Positions 15,329 through 23,611 of a stretch of DNA of 64,000 nucleotides are shown here, one piece after another. The position numbers and the translations under genes are program-made. Origin of the DNA: Herpetosiphon aurantiacus DSM 785 (GTDB lineage: Bacteria; Chloroflexota; Chloroflexia; Chloroflexales; Herpetosiphonaceae); contig CP000875.1 in assembly GCA_000018565.1 (NCBI GenBank), positions 1,317,199-1,381,198 of the forward strand, written 5' to 3'. Under the pieces are notes generated by a model. That model saw only the letters and a program-made list of their open reading frames with translations. It was not told where the DNA came from and did no database searches. The stretch's first letter is position 1. Every line of letters begins with the position of its first letter.

Positions 15329-16189
15329 TTATGTTCTATGTTCTTTGCTCTCTGCTCTGGCCTCGGCCAAAATATGGTAAAGCTGGGCGATGGCTTCTTT
15401 GCGGCGGCGATAATATTCGCTTTTCGAGAGGTGTAATTGCTGGGCTTGGGTTTGCGGGGCGTGGAGTTGCACAAATTCGCCCTCTAGAATTGCCAAGGTT
15501 TCGAGCACATTCAATTGCATGGCCTCGCGAATCACGTTGGCAATTTTGGCTTGGGTTTGCAGACCACGTTGATAATCGTTGGCAATCTGTGGAAACAAAT
15601 ACTTGGCCAAATGACTCGTACCCAAACCAACCAAGCCTTGACGATGCAATTGCAACAGCGCTTTGGTCAGATCTTCTTCGTTCAACGGTGGGCTAGGTGT
15701 GGGGGCCAGCAAGCGCAAGCGCAGAATATTCAGTAAGGCTTGGCTGCCAATCGGTGATTGTTGAGCGCTTGTGGCTAGCGCTTGCTCAATGCGTTGGGCC
15801 AAATCGGGAGTAGCAGGTTTTTCGAGCACGGCATCGCAGCCAAAGGCAATGGCCGTTTGATGAACTTCACTGGCACTTAAGGCAGTCAATGCCACAATCG
15901 CCAAGGGCGGCAGGCTGCCGTTAGCAATCTGAATTTGCAATTGTAAAGCCAAATTTGCACCCGCCAACGATGAGGCAACCACTTGCTGAAGCGCAGGATC
16001 GTTGGGCATATTTAAATCTACAAGTAACAATATTTGGCTTGGCTGATAGATCGCCAAGGCCTGCTGTAATTGCTCGATAGCTTGTTTGCTGGAACGGGCC
16101 ATGCTGGTTTGATAGCCAGCTGCTTGTAAATAACGCGCCGCCAACTGACGATCGACCGCCAGATCATCGACGATAATGCAATAGTTCAT
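15329..16189 (-). CDS. Response regulator with REC domain and YYRRRKEA-type C-terminal domain
   Basis: 286 residues from the ATG at 16189, which overlaps the kinase stop by 4 bases (ATGA). An N-terminal receiver domain is clear: acidic pair in CIIVDDLAVDRQ, phospho-acceptor Asp in LLLVDLNMPND, Thr in VALTALSASE, and Lys in AVLEKPATP. The middle part is helical. The C-terminus HLSKSEYYRRRKEAIAQLY resembles a short helix-turn-helix-like motif (LSxSxYYRRxKEA) found at the ends of several Chloroflexota proteins; a DNA-binding role is inference. It is the output partner of the kinase encoded just upstream. The downstream gap holds only mosaic repeats. Confidence 0.88.
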   Translation of the reverse strand: MNYCIIVDDLAVDRQLAARYLQAAGYQTSMARSSKQAIEQLQQALAIYQPSQILLLVDLNMPNDPALQQVVASSLAGANLALQLQIQIANGSLPPLAIVALTALSASEVHQTAIAFGCDAVLEKPATPDLAQRIEQALATSAQQSPIGSQALLNILRLRLLAPTPSPPLNEEDLTKALLQLHRQGLVGLGTSHLAKYLFPQIANDYQRGLQTQAKIANVIREAMQLNVLETLAILEGEFVQLHAPQTQAQQLHLSKSEYYRRRKEAIAQLYHILAEARAESKEHRT

Positions 16190-17466
16190 TGGGTAGCCTG
16201 TGGAAAATGCAGTTGAAGCGTGCAGCCTATCGCAACGTCGGGCACATGCAGCCACGCTTGGGCCTGCGTAAGCATCTGTTGCACTTGCTTCAAACCCAAG
16301 CCTTGCTTAATCGCACTAAAATCAGCCTGATTCAGCGCCGTGCGTAAGGCTTGATGCATGCCCGCCCCATCATCACGAACTTCGATTATCACGTTTTGCT
16401 CCGATCGATAGCTACTGATACGTACCTCGTGATGGCAACGGCTCAAACTATTATCGAGCAAGTTGAATAAGGCTCGCTCAAATTGCTCACGATCGGCCAC
16501 AATCACGCTGCCCGCGTCAATTTCAAGTTGCACTTTGACAATTGGCTCGCTGTAGTAGGCCGCCAAACCGCTGATTGCTGGCTGCAATTGCCCCAAACAG
16601 TGCTGTACATCGATGATTTCGAGGCTTGCCCGTTGGCGACCAAGCTGCTGACGGGCTTGATCGAGCAAATTATTAAGTTGACGTTCGACTCGTTGGGTTG
16701 CGGCTAGCGCTGGCTGAATCGTGCTATGCGTGCTTGGTTGTTCAAAAGCCAAGCCTTGCAACAAGCCTTGAACGCTTTTCAAGGGCTGGCGCAAATCGTG
16801 TTTCAGCAAACTCAGTTGTTGCACATGGGTTTGTAAATCGTGAAGTTGCTGTTGCATGCTGCTCTGTTGTTGCACCAACTCAGCGGTTTGGCTATGTTGT
16901 TGGCTGGCATGCCACAAGGTTTGGCGCGAAACAAAGCCAATCGTACTGCACATCAACACAATACTCAGCACGACAATCATCACCAAAGCCCATTCATTGA
17001 GCACAATAAATTGCCCTGCAAAGCAATAATTCAGCCCAATCAGCCCGCCAATGTACGCCAACACCTGCCAAAATGGCATCACCACCGCAAAACCGGCCAA
17101 CGCAAACAGCTCTACAATAATTACATTTGGCAAGTGCATCACATAGGCTAAAACCGTATTATGTGCCATTGCAAACACCATCGTAGAATGCCAAGCCCAA
17201 TTAATTTGTTTACGCTGTAGCAACCACCAAACTAGTAAAGGATTGAGCAGGCTACGGGTAAGGTGTAAAACCAAAACACTACTTGGCTGCTGATGATTGG
17301 CCACCGCTACGATTAATACAAGCGTAAATGGCAAAGCCAAACCACCAGCTAACAGCATAATCCACTCGATCAAGCGGCGTTTGTTGTGCTCCAGCAGGTG
17401 TTGATAATGAACTACAATAGCAGGATCGGCATGATTTTTGGCTCGATTAATGATCGTTTTGAGCAT
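16186..17466 (-). CDS. Membrane sensor histidine kinase
   Basis: 426 residues from the ATG at 17466. About six membrane segments (for example LAGGLALPFTLVLIVAVA, VMPFWQVLAYIGGLIGL, ALVMIVVLSIVLMCSTIG) are followed by a coiled coil rich in Gln/His. Next comes a HisKA box with the phospho-acceptor His in LSLLKHDLRQPLKSVQ, then an ATPase domain with N box FNLLDNSLSRC and G box VRDDGAGM. It has no separate sensory domain, so it probably senses through its membrane part or through the small membrane proteins encoded ahead of it. It overlaps both neighbours: 20 bases with the upstream gene and 4 with the regulator. Confidence 0.9.
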   Translation of the reverse strand: MLKTIINRAKNHADPAIVVHYQHLLEHNKRRLIEWIMLLAGGLALPFTLVLIVAVANHQQPSSVLVLHLTRSLLNPLLVWWLLQRKQINWAWHSTMVFAMAHNTVLAYVMHLPNVIIVELFALAGFAVVMPFWQVLAYIGGLIGLNYCFAGQFIVLNEWALVMIVVLSIVLMCSTIGFVSRQTLWHASQQHSQTAELVQQQSSMQQQLHDLQTHVQQLSLLKHDLRQPLKSVQGLLQGLAFEQPSTHSTIQPALAATQRVERQLNNLLDQARQQLGRQRASLEIIDVQHCLGQLQPAISGLAAYYSEPIVKVQLEIDAGSVIVADREQFERALFNLLDNSLSRCHHEVRISSYRSEQNVIIEVRDDGAGMHQALRTALNQADFSAIKQGLGLKQVQQMLTQAQAWLHVPDVAIGCTLQLHFPQATQ

Positions 17467-17767
17467 TGTTGAACCGTCTTTTGAGGCTAGCCAGCATCGT
17501 CTGATAATCGTGATCAAACAGCCAGCCAAAGCAACAAAACAGCATCAGGCTATTCAAACCAGCACTCACTACAATTGCCAGCAACTCGAATGGCAACAAA
17601 TAGGCAATGATGCTATGCAAAAAATCAATACAGCCAACGATTAACAATGCAATCAAGCCAAAACTAAGAATTTTGAATGCTCCACGCGGACGAAAATGCT
17701 GAATTAAAATCCAGCAACTAAGCACAGCAATTGCCAGATGCACTGGCCATCTATGACTGAAGATCAT
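17447..17767 (-). CDS. Small integral membrane protein of the two-component operon
   Basis: 106 residues from the ATG at 17767; a TTG at 17785 would overlap the preceding small gene. Three or four hydrophobic segments (HLAIAVLSCWILI, ILSFGLIALLIVGCIDFL, AIVVSAGLNSLMLFCCFGWL), then a charged tail (LASLKRRFNNAQNDH). No family recognised. Its stop overlaps the kinase start by 20 bases, so the two are likely translated together. It may be a partner or sensor subunit of the kinase (inference). Confidence 0.75.
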   Translation of the reverse strand: MIFSHRWPVHLAIAVLSCWILIQHFRPRGAFKILSFGLIALLIVGCIDFLHSIIAYLLPFELLAIVVSAGLNSLMLFCCFGWLFDHDYQTMLASLKRRFNNAQNDH

Positions 17768-17771
17768 CAAT

Positions 17772-17891
17772 TCACCAACGCTCAACGATTAATTGCAGCA
17801 CCAAACAACTAAACAGCCCCAACCCGCAACCCAAGCCAATCCCGATAATTGGCCAGAACAGCCGTTTAGCCTCACGATCAAACTTCAACAC
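17772..17891 (-). CDS. 39-aa single-span membrane protein at the head of the two-component operon
   Basis: GTG start with AGGAG 6 bases upstream. The protein is MLKFDREAKRLFWPIIGI through CLVLQLIVERW: a charged N-terminus, one long hydrophobic helix with two Cys and many Gly, and a short charged end. It stops 4 bases before the ATG of the next membrane protein, and all four genes run close or overlapping. A hairpin in the leader abuts its ribosome binding site. No family recognised. A small regulator or accessory subunit of the kinase is the simplest reading (inference). Confidence 0.65.
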   Translation of the reverse strand: MLKFDREAKRLFWPIIGIGLGCGLGLFSCLVLQLIVERW

Positions 17892-17900
17892 GCTACACTC

Positions 17901-17940
17901 CTAAAACTAGCTCCAACTGATTCGCTCAGCGCTAGTTTAG
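17901..17940 (-). promoter_or_regulatory. Leader hairpin abutting the ribosome binding site of the 39-aa gene
   Basis: Plus-strand arms CTAAAACTAGC and GCTAGTTTAG (one bulged A), with an inner CTGA/TCAG pair. The 3' arm on the transcript ends in the AGGAG used by the small gene, so the fold could limit access by ribosomes. Confidence 0.5.
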
Positions 17941-17988
17941 CTGAATCGGTTATGTTTGAATCGGGCTTTTTCCCAGCTTTTTCCCAAG

Positions 17989-20079
17989 CTAGATGGCTAA
18001 AATGCTGGCGGGGCTAGGCACTAAATCACGGGTAACCACGCGCTCGTTTGCTCGATTAGGGGCCAAAATATCAATTGGTTCTTGTGGTTCGAGCTGATTG
18101 TCGGGGCCAGTTGTAAACCAAGGGGTGATGCGCAAGCGCCAACCATTCAAGGTTTCATCCATGTTAAAGGTAACAAGGCTTTGCAATAATGGCGAACGAT
18201 CATGGTTAAGCGCATTGGTGTAGCCGCGATTTAAAATAGTTGGCTCTTGGCCGACAAGCCAGCGCCGCAAGCCCCACATTTGGTCATCAAGCTCGATTTT
18301 GCCGTTGAATTTTGCCCGCAGCTGTTGCGCTGTCGGAAATACTTCGCGCAACATCACCTGATCAACGATATCCTGTTCATCGTCACGGTAGACAAAGCGC
18401 GATTCCAAAGGAGTCATGCCGCTGGGCGTGTGCCAATGTAAATCAACTGGCTTGCTCAGATACGCGCCACCACCGCCATTGACCAGATGATGCGCAATAT
18501 GTTGGGTTCCGCGCAACGTGATATAGCGGGCTTCGTAATGTTGAAAGGCATGGGTATCGCCGCCAATCACCACATGGGTTTCATAGCGCCGCAACAATTC
18601 ATACAATTGGCGCATGCCAGGGTGATCGGCAAAGGCTCCATTAACATATAACGGCTCGCTGAGCACCACCGCAATAATTTTTTGTTGATTGAAGGCTGTT
18701 AGTAAACAGGTTTCCAGCCATTGCAGCTGAATGGGATCGACGCTGCCGATGCAGCCAGTATCGACGGCCAACAACACAAATGGCACTGGATCAAAGCTCA
18801 ATTCAAAAAATGGTAAGCGTTGGTGAGTACGCGGCTCATTCAGGTCACCGCCAAGCCGCGTCAGGCCATAACGTTGGCGCAAACTTTGCACTTCGTTCCA
18901 GCGCAATTGCCCCCATGGATAGCCATAGCGTGCCCAAGGCCCAGTTTTGAGCGCTTTGGCCCATTGTTGCAACTGCGGATCGCGGCTTTCGACATGGGCG
19001 GCGGCATAACCAAAATTCAGCATCAAGCCCTTTAAATCGTTGTACCAATCGTGATTCCCCGCCAAACCATAGATTAATGGCGAGGTTGAACTATCGCTCG
19101 CATAAGGCCGATACAGCGTGCGTTCATAATCCATCAACTCACCAGCTGGATAGACAATATCCGAGCTAAGGATGGTAAAAGTGGGATACGCTGGATTGGC
19201 TGGGCCTTGTTGAGCCAACGCGCTCTGCTCGGGCACAATTGGCGGGGCAATCTGCGATTCGTCGCCCTCACCAGGATCGCCAATCACCGCGAAGGTAAAG
19301 CCGCGTTGCGGGTGGGCGACTGGCTCAATTTTGGCAGCTTTGGCCACATCACGCGGCGCTTTGCTACCCACAATATGCTCGATATAGGCCATACGCACCG
19401 TATCAGCCAAATCGCTTTCGGCCAATGGTGGAATCCCCCAACGTGGCATCAAGCTATATTTCAAATGAGGCAACAATGTGCGCCAGTTCGGCGGATCGAT
19501 CCACGAGAAGCTGCCACTTTTGAGCAAACGTCGCGCAAGGTAGAATCCCAAATAGTACATGGTGAGCAGCACACACAGGGTTGCTAGCAATTCAACCCAA
19601 TTTTTAATCGCATCGATAAAACGAGTGTCGCTATCGAGAATTCGCGCTGGAACCAGCAATAATTCTAATATGATGGCAATTCCGCTGACGGTCAGCAAGA
19701 CCATACATAAAAATTGGATGACGACTAGCACGCCGCCAGTATAGCTTGAGGGTGAACGATCGCCTGCGCGTAAGCGTCGTCGTAGCTCGCGATAGAGCGT
19801 CAGCAAGCCCATAATTGCTAATGAGCTGGCAATTACCGTGCGTAGTTGAGGAAACGGCAGCAGCGCGAGGGTGAGCATGGTTGTGCTGACCGCAAAAATC
19901 TTAATCAGCAGCAAGGCCGCCCCAGCCAATTCCATCATTGTCATGGTGCGATGTGCCCAGTGTGAGGTTTCGATCCAAATTAAACTAAGCACTAAGATTG
20001 TGGTGATGATTAAATAGGTGCGAGCCGAGCTTGGCATGCCCAACGCAACCAAATATTCAGCGATTGTTCCAAACAGCAT
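17989..20079 (-). CDS. Membrane-anchored metallophosphoesterase
   Basis: 696 residues from the ATG at 20079, preceded by GAGGTG. The N-terminal third has about five membrane segments (IITTILVLSLIWI, AALLLIKIFAVSTTMLTLAL, VVIQFLCMVLLTVSGIAIIL). It is followed by a calcineurin-like phosphoesterase domain with its metal-binding signatures: FAVIGDPGEGDES, YGLAGNHDWYND and VVIGGDTHAFQHYEAR. The expected chemistry is hydrolysis of phosphate esters with two metal ions; the substrate is unknown. Which side of the membrane the domain faces cannot be told. It is separated from the upstream operon by a hairpin and is probably transcribed alone. Confidence 0.88.
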   Translation of the reverse strand: MLFGTIAEYLVALGMPSSARTYLIITTILVLSLIWIETSHWAHRTMTMMELAGAALLLIKIFAVSTTMLTLALLPFPQLRTVIASSLAIMGLLTLYRELRRRLRAGDRSPSSYTGGVLVVIQFLCMVLLTVSGIAIILELLLVPARILDSDTRFIDAIKNWVELLATLCVLLTMYYLGFYLARRLLKSGSFSWIDPPNWRTLLPHLKYSLMPRWGIPPLAESDLADTVRMAYIEHIVGSKAPRDVAKAAKIEPVAHPQRGFTFAVIGDPGEGDESQIAPPIVPEQSALAQQGPANPAYPTFTILSSDIVYPAGELMDYERTLYRPYASDSSTSPLIYGLAGNHDWYNDLKGLMLNFGYAAAHVESRDPQLQQWAKALKTGPWARYGYPWGQLRWNEVQSLRQRYGLTRLGGDLNEPRTHQRLPFFELSFDPVPFVLLAVDTGCIGSVDPIQLQWLETCLLTAFNQQKIIAVVLSEPLYVNGAFADHPGMRQLYELLRRYETHVVIGGDTHAFQHYEARYITLRGTQHIAHHLVNGGGGAYLSKPVDLHWHTPSGMTPLESRFVYRDDEQDIVDQVMLREVFPTAQQLRAKFNGKIELDDQMWGLRRWLVGQEPTILNRGYTNALNHDRSPLLQSLVTFNMDETLNGWRLRITPWFTTGPDNQLEPQEPIDILAPNRANERVVTRDLVPSPASILAI

Positions 20080-20130
20080 AATGCACCTCAACACACAACA
20101 ATCCTTGGGGCATTTCGATTGATTCAAGTA

Positions 20131-20162
20131 TCCCTGCTATGGCTAATGATTCCAAGCAGGGA
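20131..20162 (-). terminator. Hairpin downstream of the TPR / RuvC-fold operon
   Basis: Perfect 8-bp arms TCCCTGCT / AGCAGGGA with a 16-nt loop, 21 bases after the stop of the 95-aa gene. It has no clear U-run, so termination is only likely. Confidence 0.4.
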
Positions 20163-20183
20163 TGATTGCAATTAGCTAACAAA

Positions 20184-20471
20184 TTAGTGGCGTTTTTGTT
20201 TGGCGAGCCGTTCGTTGCCTCGTTTAAAATTACCAGTGATTTTAGCCATCACCAGTTGGGCAGCTTCACCATCAAGGTTGGCGATGTTGGCGAGAAAGTG
20301 TTGGGCTTTGGCTCCACTCAAAATCAGCACTTGCTTGCCATACCAACTAATAAAGACTTTGCCAGCTTTACTGACGGAGTAATCGAAGGCTTCATCCTCG
20401 ACGGCATTGGTTTTACGCGGGGCGGGTTCGGTCTCAAGCTCTTCCAGTTCAGGATCAATCTGTTCGCTCAA
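20184..20471 (-). CDS. Hypothetical protein, 95 aa, third gene of the RuvC-fold operon
   Basis: Starts at a TTG with AAGGAG 9 bases upstream; no ATG is available before the conserved part. The N-terminus is acidic (SEQIDPELEELETEPAP). The rest is basic and compact: VFISWYGKQVLILSGAKAQ, LVMAKITGNFKRGNE, and a Lys/Arg-rich end. The basic C-terminus would suit nucleic acid binding (inference). It lies 25 bases downstream of the RuvC-fold gene on the same strand. A 48-codon upstream extension runs through the RuvC-fold gene in another frame and is rejected. Confidence 0.75.
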   Translation of the reverse strand: MSEQIDPELEELETEPAPRKTNAVEDEAFDYSVSKAGKVFISWYGKQVLILSGAKAQHFLANIANLDGEAAQLVMAKITGNFKRGNERLAKQKRH

Positions 20472-20496
20472 CGTTGGCGACTCCTTGGCAAAAAAA

Positions 20497-20961
20497 TTAG
20501 CGTCGGCGCACTTCAGGAGGAATTGCCGCCAGCCAGCCAAGTTCGACCACCGCCCATAAGCCCAAAAGAATCGCTTCAGCTGCATCGTGACGCAACGAGG
20601 TAGGGCGTGGGGCATCCGACCATTCGATCACGCGGCGGGCTAATTCATCGGCCACGGCTTTGGCTTGCTCTCCGGTGCGTTGCTCACGAGCATATAACAA
20701 ACTCGCCCGCCAAACCTCAGCACTTGTACGGATTAGCTGTAGGTCGCGGCGGGTAGCTTCGCGCTCCCAAACATCGGCAATCGGGCCGCCGCCCTCAAGC
20801 ACCAACACGCTCAAATCGCTCACTTCATTCAATTGGCCGCTACTGCCACGGCGTAAGCGCGGCAACGAACCATAATTGTGCGAACGATACCAAAGCAGTT
20901 GGCCTGCGCGGTTGTAGCACGCAAAACCAGTGCGAATGCCCAAATCAACCGCTAGTAACAT
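20497..20961 (-). CDS. RuvC/RNase H-fold protein
   Basis: 154 residues with the acidic residues of a RuvC-like nuclease fold: LLAVDLGIRTGFACYN (first Asp), SVLVLEGGGPIADVW (Glu) and LRHDAAEAILLGLW (final His-Asp). Holliday-junction resolvases and related RNase H-fold enzymes cut structured nucleic acids with two metal ions. This protein is too divergent to call ruvC, and its target is unknown. Its ATG overlaps the stop of the upstream TPR gene by one base (TAATG), so they are likely co-translated. A 95-aa basic protein follows. Confidence 0.8.
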   Translation of the reverse strand: MLLAVDLGIRTGFACYNRAGQLLWYRSHNYGSLPRLRRGSSGQLNEVSDLSVLVLEGGGPIADVWEREATRRDLQLIRTSAEVWRASLLYAREQRTGEQAKAVADELARRVIEWSDAPRPTSLRHDAAEAILLGLWAVVELGWLAAIPPEVRRR

Positions 20962-21965
20962 TAGCGTTCTCCAAAACTATCGCCGCGTTGCGGGTTGCTT
21001 AGCTCTTGATTATAGGCTTCTAGCCCACCAATTGCCCGTTGAAAATGGCCATCGGCCTCTTGCAACCGCAAGGCAGCACGGTTGGCAATCGCCACATTGT
21101 AGTTAGTATAATATTCCAAAATATCATCGAAGGCAGCTTGTTCTAATTGCAGGCCTTGTTTATATTCGTTATGAATTTCGGCCAAAATATCAGGAGCTTT
21201 GACCCGCTCCAAATCGGTGTAGGCTTGACGCACTACATCGCGATAGATTTTGGCGGCCTCAATTTGCTCAGTTGCGACGGTTGAGGTCTCGCTAGTTGCG
21301 CGATAGGTTGTGACTGCTTGGTCAAGGCGTTGGCGAATTTCACCAACTTGGCTCAGGTAGCGCAGTAATTCAACCTGATTCATTTCCGAGGCCGCGACGA
21401 CCGCCTGTTGATCGGACTGATCATTGATGGCTATATCGAGGCCTGCGGGAATTTGGGGCAAGGGCTGAGCTTTGGCAACCGAAAGCATCACTGCGGTAAA
21501 GCTAATTGCCAACATCAGTGCAACTAACGAAACCACCCGTACAACTTTACCGCTGCGCTCAGAATCGCGCCATTCTTGCCACCAAGCTTTTTCGGCAGGT
21601 GGGGCGATTTCGGCGGCCCGCTCCTCGACGGTAGGGATGCTAATTTGTTGCAAGCCACTAGGCGGTTTAGGCGTGGTAATGCTTGCAGGCTTAGTTTGCT
21701 GCTGCTGAATCCAGGCTAAACCTTTGCGGGCTTGTTGGTTCTGCGGGTTGATTTTGAGCGCCGATTGCAAACAAAATTCGACATCACGTGGCTCGTCGAG
21801 CACCCCACTAAGCCAAAGCCATGCTTGTTCGTGGCGTGGATCAAGTTGAACCGCCTTGGTCAATAAGCCTGCCGCAATCCGCCGTTGACCGCCACGGGCC
21901 GCCGCCAAGCCACGCTCATATAAGCGCTGCGCCTCAACACTATAGGTTGTAATGCCTTGTTCCAT
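20961..21965 (-). CDS. TPR protein with a central membrane segment
   Basis: 334 residues. The N-terminal half has TPR-like helices (AQRLYERGLAAARGGQRRIA, LLTKAVQLDPRHEQAWLWLS, LKINPQNQQARKGLAWIQQ). After a Pro-rich linker comes one membrane span (VVSLVALMLAISFTAVMLSV). The C-terminal half, probably outside the membrane, is helical and Gln/Glu rich (LSQVGEIRQRLDQAVTTYRA). No enzyme signature. It could be a scaffold; its translational link to a RuvC-fold protein is unusual. Upstream lies a repeat-derived inverted repeat. Confidence 0.8.
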   Translation of the reverse strand: MEQGITTYSVEAQRLYERGLAAARGGQRRIAAGLLTKAVQLDPRHEQAWLWLSGVLDEPRDVEFCLQSALKINPQNQQARKGLAWIQQQQTKPASITTPKPPSGLQQISIPTVEERAAEIAPPAEKAWWQEWRDSERSGKVVRVVSLVALMLAISFTAVMLSVAKAQPLPQIPAGLDIAINDQSDQQAVVAASEMNQVELLRYLSQVGEIRQRLDQAVTTYRATSETSTVATEQIEAAKIYRDVVRQAYTDLERVKAPDILAEIHNEYKQGLQLEQAAFDDILEYYTNYNVAIANRAALRLQEADGHFQRAIGGLEAYNQELSNPQRGDSFGER

Positions 21966-21984
21966 ATGTATAACTCAAAGGGCA

Positions 21985-22056
21985 AAAGGCAGAAGTCAAA
22001 ATAAACAAGCTATAGCGAGCATCGATTTTGCCCTTTGCCTTTTGACTTTTGCCTTT
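21985..22056. repeat. Inverted repeat made of mosaic words
   Basis: AAAGGCAGAAGTCAAA at 21985-22000 and TTTGACTTTTGCCTTT at 22041-22056 are complementary with one mismatch, across a 40-nt loop. The same words occur at 23440-23458 and 36731-36771. Confidence 0.6.
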
Positions 22057-22060
22057 CTGA

Positions 22061-23317
22061 TTAATGGCCAGGAAGATAGCGATTGATTGAGCGTTGGACG
22101 ATCAAGGGATCTTGTTTCAACGATTCGCGAATATAGGTCCAGTTTTGGGGATCTTCGCTGCCCAAGCGCCAAATTGCAATGCCTGCTAAATCGTTTTCGC
22201 GCACCATCTCCATTTTGGCGGTTAGCGAACGATAATTGGAGAACCAAACCGTGCGTCCAGCATAGTTAAAAGTTGATTCCTGAATTTGCTGGCCGCCATC
22301 TTCCTCAACTAAGCGAATTTGGGGCTGATAGGTGGCTTTAATTTCTTCAACTTCAGTATAGGTGCGAGCAACCCCAAAGCCGCCATTACCTGGCCAATCG
22401 TAGGCATAAAACGAAATGCCAATTTGAATTTTGCTGGGGTCAACTTGGGTTTTGGCATATTCGGCCACCGCTTTGACCCAAAACATCGGAGCAATTGGGC
22501 CTGGCTCCGAGCCACGCCAGCTATAATCGTAGGTCATAATCCGCAGCCGATCAACCACTTTGCCCAAATCGGCATAATTTTGGTAATCGGGGCGACCAGT
22601 GTGGGCATGCACTGCAACGGTTAATAATTTATCTTCAGCATGCAACGCAGCACCCAATTCGGTCATAAAGGCGGTAAATTCATCTTCATAATCAAGCGCA
22701 AGCGATTCATAATCGATGTCGATGCCATCGTAGCCGTAGGTCCGAACCTCATCCATAATAATATTAATATGGTTTGTGCGGCTTTCGGGCGTTGCCAACA
22801 CCACCGAAGCTGCTTCCAAATCTTCAATATTATGCACAGTTGGAATAATCAGCACATTATTTTCTTTGGCAATTTGCACCAATTCGGCATCGCGTGAGCC
22901 AACGTCGGCGATTAACGTGCCATCAGGTCGCACGCCATACCAAAACGGGCTGACCTCATCGAGAATATCTTTGTTGGCTTCAAAGGTTGCACGGGCCGCC
23001 TCGGCATCAAACGAGGTTGGCAGCCAAGCAGCGACGTAGCGGCCTGTTTTGGGGTGTACCCCGCGCACATCATTGGCGCTAGCAGGTAGCTCTGAGCCGC
23101 CTTGACCATCGGCAACCGTGTTGGGCAGCGGCTGCAAGGTTGGCGCAACAAAGGTAGGAACGGGCAAGGCGGTTGAGGTTGCTCGGGGCAAGAGAGCTTG
23201 GGCGGCGGCATCGGCGGCGCGACTGTGCTTGATCCGTAAATCAATAAACTGCCAGAGAAACACGATCCAGACCAAAATCCCAATTGCCAGAACCCCGCGA
23301 AAAAGATGACGAAACAT
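22061..23317 (-). CDS. GH18-like glycosidase, membrane-anchored (YaaH/YdhD type)
   Basis: 418 residues. An N-terminal uncleaved signal or anchor (VLAIGILVWIVFLWQFID) is followed by a Pro-rich stalk and a GH18 domain. The active-site motif YDGIDIDYE carries the acid Glu204 (counted from the ATG at 23317) with the usual Asp pair before it. Other conserved parts are AWLPTSFDAEAARATF, RLRIMTYDYSWRGSEPG and AGIAIWRLGSEDPQNW. This branch of GH18 cuts glycan chains such as peptidoglycan or chitin, or only binds them; the layout resembles spore-germination YaaH enzymes without LysM domains. It probably works outside the membrane. Confidence 0.88.
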   Translation of the reverse strand: MFRHLFRGVLAIGILVWIVFLWQFIDLRIKHSRAADAAAQALLPRATSTALPVPTFVAPTLQPLPNTVADGQGGSELPASANDVRGVHPKTGRYVAAWLPTSFDAEAARATFEANKDILDEVSPFWYGVRPDGTLIADVGSRDAELVQIAKENNVLIIPTVHNIEDLEAASVVLATPESRTNHINIIMDEVRTYGYDGIDIDYESLALDYEDEFTAFMTELGAALHAEDKLLTVAVHAHTGRPDYQNYADLGKVVDRLRIMTYDYSWRGSEPGPIAPMFWVKAVAEYAKTQVDPSKIQIGISFYAYDWPGNGGFGVARTYTEVEEIKATYQPQIRLVEEDGGQQIQESTFNYAGRTVWFSNYRSLTAKMEMVRENDLAGIAIWRLGSEDPQNWTYIRESLKQDPLIVQRSINRYLPGH

Positions 23318-23611
23318 AACAATTCACTCGATCAACAAACAATCCAAGAAAAAGAACACTCGCAGTATAACCGATTAAACACGGCTTTCCAAGAAAGGCT
23401 AGATTAAAGGATGAAGTATGAGGGATGAGGGATGAACAGATAAAGGCTAAAGGCAAAAGTAATGTTCATTGGAGTGACAATCAATTCCATGCTTTTACCC
23501 CATGATTGCTCCCCTTGCCCGCCGCCGTGGGAGAGGGGTTGGGGGTGAGGGAACAATTGCGGTTGCCAACCTCATAAACTATTACAAATAGCCCATAGCC
23601 CGTTCTATACT
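23318..23611. other. Intergenic repeats
   Basis: Holds mosaic words at 23400-23462 ('ggatgaagtatgagggatga', 'aaaggctaaaggcaaaag'), a family-A C-rich repeat at 23510-23551 (cccgccgccgtgggagaggg...), and 'atagcccatagcccg' near 23588. No gene or promoter is apparent. Confidence 0.6.

Noticed and set aside
20166-20603. Open frame of 145 codons on the plus strand
   Set aside because: It is the shadow of the 95-aa and RuvC-fold genes on the minus strand, which have binding sites, coupling and recognisable motifs.
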